Notes under the pieces: generated by a model
What the model was told of the DNA's origin: nothing
Databases searched by the model: none
The model's input: only the letters and a program-made list of their open reading frames with translations
Part shown: positions 1-7,061 of the stretch, one piece after another
Layout: every line of letters starts with the position of its first letter
How positions within the stretch are numbered: position 1 is the stretch's first letter
Program-made: the position numbers and the translations under genes
NCBI RefSeq assembly: GCF_014323665.1
Contig: NZ_JABVEB010000008.1
Location: 1 to 64,000 of the forward strand
Origin: Actinomadura sp. HBU206391
GTDB lineage: Bacteria > Actinomycetota > Actinomycetes > Streptosporangiales > Streptosporangiaceae
Direction of reading: 5' to 3'
Length of the DNA stretch: 64,000 nucleotides

Positions 1-18
1 TTTCGGGTGTTCGGAGGG

Positions 19-1017
19 TCAGCCTGCGCTGCAGGAGACCGTCGGCCAGGTCCAGTTGCCGTTGTGCTGGATCGTCACACCCCAGTTGTTGCCGTTGCCG
101 TTGGGCCCGGCGGTCAGCACCTGGGCGCTGGGGTAGCTGGCGCTGATGTTCCACGTGGCGATGATCTTCGCTGGGGACGGCACGTTCATCGTCACGGTCC
201 AGTTGCTCGAGCCGCTGACCGAGACGTTGAGGTTGTACCGGTCACTCCACTGCTCACCTGCGGACAGTGACGCGGTGCAGCTACCACCGCCGCCGCCGCC
301 ACCGCCACCGCCGCCGCCACCACCGCCGGAGCCGCCGACCGTGATATTCGAAGACCCGCTGCTTTGGTATCCCTCTGTTGCGAGGATCATGTAATCGTGA
401 CTGCCCAGATTCATTCCATACCGGGCCCAGGCGTCAAAGTGGTTGCCGGAGGTTATGGTTCCGCCGGTTTTCTTGGACTGTCGGACACTCCAGTACTGAT
501 TGAAAGTTCTGGTGCCTTCAATGGAGGGGGCGTTGTATCGCGTCGTCTGGTAGACGTCGTACGTACCGCCATCGCTGGTGACCGTGCCCTTGTACGTCCC
601 CGTGGGCCGATAAGTGCCCCAGTTGTCAACGATGTAATACTCCACCAGTGGGTTTCTCGTCCACCCATAAAGAGTCAAGTATGCATTGCCGGACGGATTG
701 AAGCTGCCTGAGTAGTTCACGGCCCTGCGTCCGCCGGTGCTCCAGCCCTTACCGGCAACGAAATTCCCGGTGTTGCGCCATGAGGTGCTGTAGTTGCCAC
801 CAGATCCAAGTTCCATGGAAACCGACCCGGTACTATCGGTCCAGAACGAATAGAAGTAGCCGTTATTGGTGCCGGTTTGATTGGTGGTGATGGCCGCGTT
901 GGCGGTGCCGGGCAGCATCGTTGTTGCCGCGACCAGCACTACGGCGCAGGCACGGCCGATGAGCAGCCGGGTGCGGCCGCGTCTGCGGCTCTTCGGGAGG
1001 GCGGGGGCGTCGTTCAT
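19..1017 (-). CDS. Secreted GH11 endo-1,4-beta-xylanase with C-terminal CBM2-like domain
   Basis: This is a secreted enzyme of 332 residues that should cut beta-1,4-xylan. The N-terminus carries a triple-arginine stretch, a hydrophobic core and an ANAA-type cleavage site near residue 42, so export by Tat or Sec is likely. The GH11 fold spans about residues 45-228, with the two expected catalytic glutamates at E126 ([12 protein letters not shown]) and E215 (ATEGYQSSG). A pure glycine run at about 231-245 links it to a cysteine-bounded CBM2-like domain (C247 to C330) rich in Trp and Asn. The start is an ATG with a GAGGAGGAAG ribosome site. It stands alone, transcribed toward the window edge. 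The family call is secure; CBM specificity (cellulose or xylan) is not visible. Confidence 0.93.
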   Translation of the reverse strand: MNDAPALPKSRRRGRTRLLIGRACAVVLVAATTMLPGTANAAITTNQTGTNNGYFYSFWTDSTGSVSMELGSGGNYSTSWRNTGNFVAGKGWSTGGRRAVNYSGSFNPSGNAYLTLYGWTRNPLVEYYIVDNWGTYRPTGTYKGTVTSDGGTYDVYQTTRYNAPSIEGTRTFNQYWSVRQSKKTGGTITSGNHFDAWARYGMNLGSHDYMILATEGYQSSGSSNITVGGSGGGGGGGGGGGGGGGSCTASLSAGEQWSDRYNLNVSVSGSSNWTVTMNVPSPAKIIATWNISASYPSAQVLTAGPNGNGNNWGVTIQHNGNWTWPTVSCSAG

Positions 1018-1272
1018 GTGCGTGCTTCCTCCTCGTGAAGGCTGGCGGGGCCGGCGATGGCGACAGTGTTCGTTCGACTCTGTCGAGATGTCAACGACTC
1101 TCGTAAGCCGGCGAAAACCTTCTTGGTCAACGACTTCTTGAGAAGGTATTCGGCCTGGTCACTGGCCTGCCCGGCCGATCGGGTCCGGGGTCGGCCGATG
1201 AAAGTTCCACGCACCTGGTACGCATCTCATCGCCAAGAGATACGTGACGTGCGCCGCACGGTGCATCGCCGG
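1018..1272 (-). promoter_or_regulatory. Upstream region of the xylanase gene with a 10-bp direct repeat
   Basis: This gene-free stretch holds the xylanase promoter. On the minus strand AGTCGTTGAC occurs twice, at 1099-1090 and 1135-1126, 36 bp apart, and each copy contains a TTGAC core that could be a -35 element or part of a tandem activator or repressor site. The copy at 1130-1125 (TTGACC) has a weak TTACGA about 18 bp downstream. A GAAAGTTC sequence near 1200 is only a partial match to the palindromic GAAA(N)TTTC element described upstream of streptomycete xylanases. No clear terminator for the upstream sigma gene is seen. Confidence 0.35.
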
Positions 1273-2157
1273 TCAGTCGGCGTAGACCGCCGGGTCGAGT
1301 CGCTGGAGGCGGTCGGGGTCGGCGAGCACGTCGATGGCGACGACCTTTCCGTCGCTGACGGTGAAGCCCATGACCGAGACCGGCCGTCCACGCGGCGCCA
1401 CGACGACTCCCGCGGCTCCGTTGACGAGCGCCGGGCGTACGAATGGGGAGAGCCGCGCGAAGGTGAGCGCCTGTTCCGCCACAGTACGCGCGCCGTGAAT
1501 GATCGCCGTGGCGTTCGACCGCGCGAGCCCGCCGTCCGACCGCAGTACGACGTCCGGGTCGAGCACTGCGACGAGCGCGGCGAAGTCGCCGTCGCGGGAG
1601 GCGGCGAAGAACGCGTCGACCACTTCTCGCTGGCGGGCGAGATCGGCGTCCGGCGTCGGAGCCGTCTGCTGCACCCGGCGGCGTGCGCGGCTGGCGAGCT
1701 GCCGTGTCGCGGACGGAGAACGTTCCACGATGAGGGCGATGTCGTCGAAGGGCACCGCGAACATGTCGTGCAGCACGAAGGCCAGCCGCTCGGCGGGAGC
1801 CAAGGAGTCGAGCACCACGAGCAACGCGAGCCCGACCGAGTCGGCCAGCAATGCCTCGTGCTCAGGATCGACCCCGTCCACACGGCTCACGACCGGGTCG
1901 GGCACGTACACGCCCAACGGCTGCTCGCGGCGCGAGGTGCGTGAGCGAAGGGTGTTCAGGCACACCCTTGCGACGACGGTCGTCAGCCATCCGCCCAGAT
2001 TCTCCACGTCGCCCACCTCGACCCGGCTGAGACGCAGCCAGGTCTCCTGGACGGCGTCGTCGGCCTCACTGAGCGAACCGAGCATCCGGTAGGCCACCGC
2101 CCGCAGATGAGCCCGGTGCGCCTCGAAGCGCTCGGCCAGCATCTCGATTTCGTCCAT
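1273..2157 (-). CDS. ECF41-family (SigJ-like) sigma factor with fused SnoaL-like C-terminal domain
   Basis: This is an extracytoplasmic-function sigma factor without a separate anti-sigma gene. Region sigma2 lies at about residues 8-75 ([20 protein letters not shown]) and sigma4 at about 105-165. A SnoaL-like domain follows at about 175-290. Two ECF41 hallmarks are visible in that domain: the DGG motif at 208-210 and DPDRL at 280-284 (the family motif is NPDKL). In this family the C-terminal domain acts as a built-in regulator. The divergent NAD(P)-binding oxidoreductase next door is a usual ECF41 neighbour and probably the regulon member. The start is an ATG with a weak upstream ribosome site. 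Confidence 0.92.
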   Translation of the reverse strand: MDEIEMLAERFEAHRAHLRAVAYRMLGSLSEADDAVQETWLRLSRVEVGDVENLGGWLTTVVARVCLNTLRSRTSRREQPLGVYVPDPVVSRVDGVDPEHEALLADSVGLALLVVLDSLAPAERLAFVLHDMFAVPFDDIALIVERSPSATRQLASRARRRVQQTAPTPDADLARQREVVDAFFAASRDGDFAALVAVLDPDVVLRSDGGLARSNATAIIHGARTVAEQALTFARLSPFVRPALVNGAAGVVVAPRGRPVSVMGFTVSDGKVVAIDVLADPDRLQRLDPAVYAD

Positions 2158-2201
2158 CGGTCACACTCTCTCGGCGCGGTGGGTCATAGCAGCAGTAAAC
2201 C

Positions 2202-2224
2202 GACGGAACCCGCCTGATGTGACA
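2202..2224 (-). promoter_or_regulatory. Candidate ECF41-type autoregulatory promoter
   Basis: On the minus strand TGTCACA (2224-2218) is followed by CGTC (2205-2202), 45 bp before the sigma-factor ATG. TGTCACA and CGTC are the -35 and -10 elements reported for ECF41 sigma factors, but the gap here is 12 bp, which looks short for an ECF promoter. The elements are seen; their use is inferred. I see no comparable TGTCACA/CGTC pair facing the SDR gene. Confidence 0.4.
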
Positions 2225-2295
2225 CGGGGGTCGACTGACCCGTGCAAGCCGTGCGGTTCCGTACAGACACCAAACCCCACTGGAGGAAAGCGATC

Positions 2296-2331
2296 ATGCA
2301 CGGGCGGACGAAAGATGAGGGCGAGCTGTGA
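2296..2331 (+). CDS. Possible 11-residue leader peptide overlapping the SDR gene start
   Basis: A minimal frame, MHGRTKDEGEL, starts with ATG six bases after a very strong GGAGGAAAG ribosome site. It ends in TGA that overlaps the GTG start of the SDR gene (GTGA). The SDR gene has only a modest GAGG site of its own, lying inside this leader, so its translation may depend on ribosomes terminating here. It is not in frame with the SDR gene. It could also be the remnant start of the SDR gene after a small indel. Nothing but context supports a product. Confidence 0.4.
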   Translation: MHGRTKDEGEL

Positions 2332-3116
2332 CAGCACCTGTTCTGGTCACGGGCGGCACAGGCACGCTCGGACGGCTCGTGGTACCGCGACTGCGGGACG
2401 CCGGCTGCGACGTGCGGGTTCTCAGCCGCCGCGACCACGAAGCCGCCGACGGCATCGAGTTCGTCACCGGCGACCTGGCCACCGGTGAGAGGATCGAAGC
2501 GGCGGTGGACGGGGCACGCACCATCGTGCACTGCGCCGGCAGTTCCAAGGGCGACGAGGACAAGGCCCGGAACCTGGTACGGGCGGCATCACGGGCGGGG
2601 GCGGCGCACCTGGTGTACATCTCCGTCGTCGGCGCGGACCGCATTCCCACCGGCAGCCGAGTCGACCGTGCCATGTTCGGCTACTTCGGGTCGAAGCTGG
2701 CCGCTGAACGGATCGTCGCCGACTCGGGTCTGCCGTTCACGACGCTGCGCGCCACCCAGTTCCACGACCTGCTGCTGACGGTGGCCCAGCAGATGGCGAA
2801 GCTGCCGGTGATACCGGCTCCGGCCGGCTTCCGGGTCCAGCCGATCGACACCGCCGAGGTCGCGGCCAGGCTCGTCGAACTCACCCTCGGCAAGCCGGCC
2901 GGCCTGGTGCCGGACATGGGCGGGCCGCGGGCGTACGGCATTGCCGACCTGCTCCGCGGATACCTGCGAGCCGTACACCGGCGCCGGCCCATCGCGCCGC
3001 TCCGGCTGCCGGGCAAGGGCGCCAGAGCGTTCCGGGACGGCGCCAACCTGGCACCCGAGCAGGCCGTAGGTCACCGGACCTGGGAGGACTTCCTGGCCGA
3101 ACGACTCGGTACATGA
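2328..3116 (+). CDS. NAD(P)-binding SDR/NmrA-like oxidoreductase, ECF41 partner
   Basis: This is an atypical short-chain dehydrogenase of 262 residues. The N-terminal Rossmann strand with a GGTGTLG glycine loop is at residues 9-15, and further strands include a YISVVGADR segment. It belongs to the NmrA/NAD-dependent epimerase group that often sits next to ECF41 sigma factors. The usual YxxxK catalytic pair is not obvious, although GYFGSKLAAE near residues 117-126 may fill this place. The start is GTG, overlapping the stop of the small leader frame. The substrate is unknown; a redox or stress-response role follows only from the sigma-factor pairing. Confidence 0.85.
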   Translation: MTAPVLVTGGTGTLGRLVVPRLRDAGCDVRVLSRRDHEAADGIEFVTGDLATGERIEAAVDGARTIVHCAGSSKGDEDKARNLVRAASRAGAAHLVYISVVGADRIPTGSRVDRAMFGYFGSKLAAERIVADSGLPFTTLRATQFHDLLLTVAQQMAKLPVIPAPAGFRVQPIDTAEVAARLVELTLGKPAGLVPDMGGPRAYGIADLLRGYLRAVHRRRPIAPLRLPGKGARAFRDGANLAPEQAVGHRTWEDFLAERLGT

Positions 3117-3216
3117 CTTCGCGACCCGTCCAGAAGGCCGGAGGGCCGGAGGGATGACCGTGCGGTCGTCTTCAGACGGACGCCATGAACGGCGAGCTAA
3201 GGGACGAACGGAACTC

Positions 3217-3528
3217 CTAGGGCAGGGCGCGCGGCTGGACGCGATCGAGACGTGCCACCCGTTGAGCCGCACTCGGGCTGATCACTCGAAAGGCGTTGAA
3301 CCTCTTGAGCGGATTTCTGCGCTCGAACTCGACGGCCACATCGACGACCGGTCGGCCGAAGGCCTCCACCACCGCGCGGTCGACGGCGAAGCAGAACCAA
3401 CGCATCAACAGGACCAGAACGTACAGAAATCCGACGATGACCAGGAAGAAGATCAAGGCCCCGATCTCCCGGCCGAGGAGGCCGCTTGTCGGCGAGTTGC
3501 TCTTGCGTTCCGCAACGCAGAAGGGCAT
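3217..3528 (-). CDS. Small single-span membrane protein fragment of unknown function
   Basis: This frame of about 103 residues begins with an ATG inside the truncated SnoaL gene, in a different phase. It has one strong transmembrane segment (GALIFFLVIVGFLYVLVLLM, about residues 24-43). A basic cytoplasmic-looking tail follows with AVEFERRNPLKRFNAF. The composition looks like genuine protein, unlike the arginine-rich shadow frame over it. I do not recognise the family. It may be the end of another gene fused here by a deletion that removed the SnoaL C-terminus. No ribosome site is evident. Confidence 0.4.
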   Translation of the reverse strand: MPFCVAERKSNSPTSGLLGREIGALIFFLVIVGFLYVLVLLMRWFCFAVDRAVVEAFGRPVVDVAVEFERRNPLKRFNAFRVISPSAAQRVARLDRVQPRALP

Positions 3529-3787
3529 GGGCGTAGGCGACGTCGTCACCTGCGGTGACGTCCAGAGACTCGATCTCGAACAAGGCGCCCTGTCGCTGCC
3601 ACTCGAAGAACGACGGCCACGCCTCCCGGTAGGCATCGATGCCGCGTACGCCCTCGTACGGTGGCGGCACGTCGAACATCACGATGTCCTTGGCGTGGTC
3701 CGCGAGCACGCCGCTCATGTCGCCGCGGTGCACCGCCTCGGTCCAGTGCTCGATCAGCGTCCGGATCTCTTCCTCGTCAGCAGGCAT
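3488..3787 (-). pseudogene. Truncated SnoaL-like (SgcJ/EcaC family) protein gene
   Basis: The first 100 residues read as a normal SnoaL-like nuclear-transport-factor-2 fold: EEIRTLIEHWTEAVHRGD, then MFDVPPPYEGV, then AYREAWPSFFEW, SLDVTAGDDVAYAHALLRCG. The family normally continues with about 30 more residues forming the last strands (a TVGL..DGRW..HEHHS-type ending). Here homology stops abruptly after QEQLAD, and the frame runs on as arginine/proline-rich nonsense to about 3197. A deletion joining it to unrelated sequence is the simplest reading. It lies downstream of the damaged ECF sigma gene, on the same strand. Confidence 0.7.
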
Positions 3788-3877
3788 TCTTCAGCCCTGT
3801 CCTTTCTGGGGTGATGTTCCCGTCAGGACTAGAACCCGCGGCGGCACGGGAAATCATCGGGTGCCGCCGAACGGGTC

Positions 3878-4886
3878 TCAGGCGGCCAGCTCCGCCGGCA
3901 GGCCGAACGTCGGAAACTCGGCCTCCAGGAACGAGACCACCTCGGCGACCCGCGTACCACGCAGGACGAGCAGGTCCAGGCCCGATGCGACGTAGACGCC
4001 CTTGTCCTCCCGCCACAGGTAGGTGCCGAAGGCGAGCTGCCCGTTCGCCCGCGCCGGCAGGAAGCGCCAGCGCCAGGCCCGCGCTGCCTCGTCCAGGAAG
4101 GCCCGGATGCCGTCGTGGCCCTCGTACCAGGCGGTCAACGGCGGCATCGAGTACTTCGCGTCGTCGGTCAGCATCGCCACGATGGCATCGACGTCGCCGG
4201 CCTCCCATGCGGCCACGCGCCACCTCGCGCCGTGTCGCCTCGCCCATCGCATGCAGGGTCGCCTGCTGGGTGGTCGGCGGGAGCAGGCCGTCGAGGACCT
4301 TCCGGGCCCTCTGCAGCGCGCTGTTGACCGCCGCGACCGTGGTCTCCAGCAGGTCGGCGACCTCACGCGTCGCGAACCCGAGGACGTCGCGCAGCAGCAG
4401 GACGGCCCGCTGCAGAGCCGACAGGTGCTGTAGCGAGGCGACGAAGGCGAGCTCCACGCTCTCGAGCGCCACGACGCGAGCCTCGGGGCTCAGTTCCGCC
4501 GTCCAGTGCAGCCGGTCGCCGGGGTACGGCTCGAGCCACACCGTCTCGGTCAGCGGTGCGACCTCAGGGCTCAGATCAGTGGGGAGCTCGCGACGGCCTC
4601 TGCGCTCGATCAGTGTCAGGCATCTGTTGGTCGCGATCTTGTACAGCCATGGGCCGATCGAACCGCGGTACTCGAACCGGTCCAGACCGCGCCAGGCCCG
4701 AACCAGCGTCTCTTGTACGGCGTCGTCGGCATCATGGACGGACCCCAGCATCCGGTAGCAGTGCGCGTGCAACTCGCCCCGCAATGGCCCGACCAGACGT
4801 CCGAACGCATCGTCGTCACCCGCCCTGGCGGCCACCAGCAGTTCCGCCGAAGCGGATTCGTCCGTCCGGTCCGAATCGATCCGCAC
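3878..4886 (-). pseudogene. ECF sigma factor of the SigG/SigX5 type, frameshifted before its SnoaL domain
   Basis: The sigma2 region ([22 protein letters not shown], then [11 protein letters not shown]) and sigma4 region ([36 protein letters not shown]) are in one frame. The conserved linker [14 protein letters not shown] ends near 4225. After that, homology resumes in the next frame with [27 protein letters not shown], a SnoaL-like domain that closes normally ([12 protein letters not shown], stop). An indel at the linker therefore separates the halves. The open frame could start further upstream, but that would overlap the divergent zinc-finger gene. The GTG at 4886 ([17 protein letters not shown]) fits the family. 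A sequencing error is possible. Confidence 0.8.
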
Positions 4887-5119
4887 CTGCAGTTCCCATC
4901 CCGGCCGTTGCCGGTTCGGCTCACCCGGGTCAGCGTACGTCAGGTCATCCGAACCCCCGGGAGGCCAGGTAGAGGCCGTCGCTCCATCGCCCGCGGCCGA
5001 ACACGAAATGGGAGATCGGTCGCCCGAAGTCGGCGAAGGCGACTGCCGCCCAGAGCCGCTCAGCCGTCGCCTCTTTACCACCGTTGACTGCTGTCGCATC
5101 GTATGGCCACACTGACTGG

Positions 5120-5539
5120 ATGGCGGTCAATGAGCAGTCGTTGCTCGCGGACGTACAAGATCTTCAATGTTCGTTCTGCGGTGTCGCCCGGCCTGCAGTG
5201 AAATGGATGATCAGATGCCCTGACCACCTGTTCATCTGCAACGTCTGCGTCGGCCTCGCCCAGGTCGCGATCGAGCAGGGGGAGGCTTCCAACGAGTTCG
5301 TCAGGCTGTATCGGGACAACTCTCGCATCAAGAAGATGGAAGAGCTGGAGCGGGTACAGAATGAGCTGAGTCGCATTCTGGACGAGCTCAACACCTTGGG
5401 TGAGAGTGAGGATTGCAAATTCTGCGGCGCCAAGTCCACACTCGTACGCCGAGCCGGATCGGACGTCAATATCTGCGACGAATGTCTTCAGGCCTGCCGT
5501 GAGCTCGCTCTCGAACAGGACATCGGCGGCCCCGGATAG
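5120..5539 (+). CDS. Protein with two ClpX-type C4 zinc-finger domains
   Basis: This 139-residue protein carries two copies of the zinc-binding domain found at the N-terminus of ClpX. The first has cysteines C17-x2-C20 and C40-x2-C43. The second has C99-x2-C102 and C119-x2-C122, with an extra C126. A helical, probably coiled-coil linker (about residues 60-95) joins them. There is no AAA+ ATPase, so it cannot unfold proteins alone. In ClpX this domain dimerises and binds adaptors or substrates, so an adaptor or anti-adaptor role is possible but speculative. The ATG at 5120 is preferred to a TTG at 5084, which overlaps the sigma-factor upstream region. No ribosome site is evident. Confidence 0.75.
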   Translation: MAVNEQSLLADVQDLQCSFCGVARPAVKWMIRCPDHLFICNVCVGLAQVAIEQGEASNEFVRLYRDNSRIKKMEELERVQNELSRILDELNTLGESEDCKFCGAKSTLVRRAGSDVNICDECLQACRELALEQDIGGPG

Positions 5540-5568
5540 GCGCCGCCCCCGGCCTGCCTTCCGCACGC

Positions 5569-5958
5569 TCAAGAGTCGCAGGCGATCCGCAGCTTCTCCC
5601 AGGACCTGCTCAGCGAGTGCCGCCTGGGGGCGACGCTGAGGCCCGCCGCGAGTCGTCGCAAGCTGTCGGCCATCTCGTTCAGGGCATCCGAGATCTCGTC
5701 GGCCGCCGCTCCGATGTCGCCGCCCGCCTTCTGACCCTTGACCGCGATCGACGCTGAGGCCTTCTCGTAGATCTCGACCGCCGCGGCCGTGCCGCGCGGG
5801 TTGGCCTCGCGCCTGTCGGAGATGGCCTCCAGCTCTGAATTGATGTCGTCGCACGCCTTGGTGTCAGCGTCGCGGAAGCCGGAGATGCAGGCGCTCGTCG
5901 AGGCCATCACCGCGCCCAGGGCAAGGATGCCGAGAACGCGGGCAGGTCTTCCACGCAT
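5569..5958 (-). CDS. Putative small lipoprotein with helical body
   Basis: The 129-residue product begins with a short basic signal (MRGRPARVLG), a hydrophobic core and a STSAC lipobox with C24 as the likely lipidated residue. The -3 Thr is not the usual Leu, so lipidation is probable rather than certain. The mature part is charged and alpha-helical (INSELEAISDRREANPRGTA and AAADEISDALNEMADSLRRL), like many actinomycete lipoproteins of unknown role. An AAGGGAGAAG ribosome site precedes the ATG. It converges on the zinc-finger gene. No function is assigned. Confidence 0.7.
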   Translation of the reverse strand: MRGRPARVLGILALGAVMASTSACISGFRDADTKACDDINSELEAISDRREANPRGTAAAVEIYEKASASIAVKGQKAGGDIGAAADEISDALNEMADSLRRLAAGLSVAPRRHSLSRSWEKLRIACDS

Positions 5959-6175
5959 TGAAGTCTTCTCCCTTTTTCGATGTCACGGTACCCCTGGGCG
6001 TCTTGGTGACCATGCGGTTTTCCTCGATCGAGGACCTATGCCTCTGCTCCAAGATGGCAGGGGTCCGCGCCTGCGATGCGCTGATAATGCGGATATCGAT
6101 AAATGCCCGAATACTGCGATTACGGCAGACCACCCGCAGGTGGGCATCGAACCGCCACAACCCGTGTGGAAGCGC

Positions 6176-6950
6176 TCACATCGCCTGTTCTTGGTATTCC
6201 TGGCCGCAGATCGACACGTGGACGAGGTCGGCCCACGAAAGGGTGCCTGGCCGCCCCTTCCCGGGTCCGGCTTCGGGCGTCGCGGGAGTGACCGGCCCGG
6301 GTACGTCGGAGCACGACCCGACGGCGTCCCCCCGGCGCAGGAGCGACCCCGCCATCCCGGACGCCAGGTACGCCCGCGGGTCGAGGTTGTACCAGCGGAC
6401 ACCGGTGGCCCGTACGCTGCCGGACGGGCGAGGCGCGTCCATGTCGGCGGCCGGTGCGCCCGTGCCGACCGTGCCGACCGCCGTGCCGACCGTGCGGAGC
6501 AGGTCCGCCTCGGCGAAGTCGGCGAGATCGGCGATCTGGGAGAGTACGACCTGTTCCCAGTCGGCATGCACGGCGGGCGCGTCAGCGAGGGCGTACGAGG
6601 TCGTCCGCCATGCCGGACGCAACGCCGCGGTGACCATGGCGGCGACCGTGTCCGCGTCGAGACGTACGCGGGCCGCCATCGGCCGGCTCACCAGCCACCA
6701 AGCCCGCAGGAACTCGTCGAGGGAACGACCGGCGGTCGTCATTTCCCGGCCGGCCCCGACCAGTCGCAGGTACAGATCACGATCGGTCGCGCAGACGGGA
6801 CCGGGCGGGCCGTCCACCCAGTACATCTGCTTGTGCACCGGCCCCGCCGAGCGCGAGCACCCGGGCCAGAGCCTCGATCCGATCGTGGTGGACGTCCATC
6901 CGATATCGGTTGCCGCCGTCATCCTGCCGCCAGATCTCCCAGTCCGCCAC
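6176..6950 (-). pseudogene. SPOR-like N-terminal domain joined across a frameshift to an unknown domain
   Basis: From a GTG at 6950 the frame reads (M)ADWEIWRQDDGGNRYRMDVH, then DRIEALARVLALGG. This closely resembles the short actinomycete SPOR-like protein (RQDDNGNRYRVG...GHKQLYWVE). The matching second half, HKQMYWVDGPPGPV, lies in the neighbouring frame, so a single-base insertion in the G/C run near 6845-6860 has split the gene. The second frame then continues for about 215 residues of an unrecognised, mostly helical domain (RWYNLDPRAYLASG, LVHVSICGQEY). Either the gene is inactive, or the assembly has one extra base. On the second frame alone a false ATG start exists at 6922. Confidence 0.65.
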
Positions 6951-6957
6951 GAAAGGG

Positions 6958-6963
6958 ACAGTA
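6958..6963 (-). promoter_or_regulatory. Candidate -10 element for a leaderless SPOR-like gene
   Basis: TACTGT on the minus strand lies seven bases before the GTG start, with no ribosome site between them. A TTGCTG element stands 15 bp further upstream. The arrangement fits a leaderless actinomycete transcript, but the match is short. Confidence 0.3.
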
Positions 6964-7061
6964 GCCGAGGGCTGCGTTCAGCAAGGATCAGAAAAGACCG
7001 GTCATCTGATGGAATGGCGGCACGTTAGGTGGCGATTCTCGACCCCTGGAGGAATGAGCCG

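Noticed and set aside
146-394. Polyproline frame on the plus strand over the xylanase linker
   Set aside because: It is the complement of the poly-glycine linker; the xylanase frame has full domain support.
3777-5099. 440-residue uninterrupted sigma-factor frame
   Set aside because: Both ends are non-conserved: the N-terminus overlaps the divergent zinc-finger gene's start region and the C-terminus is frameshifted nonsense while the true SnoaL domain is in another frame.
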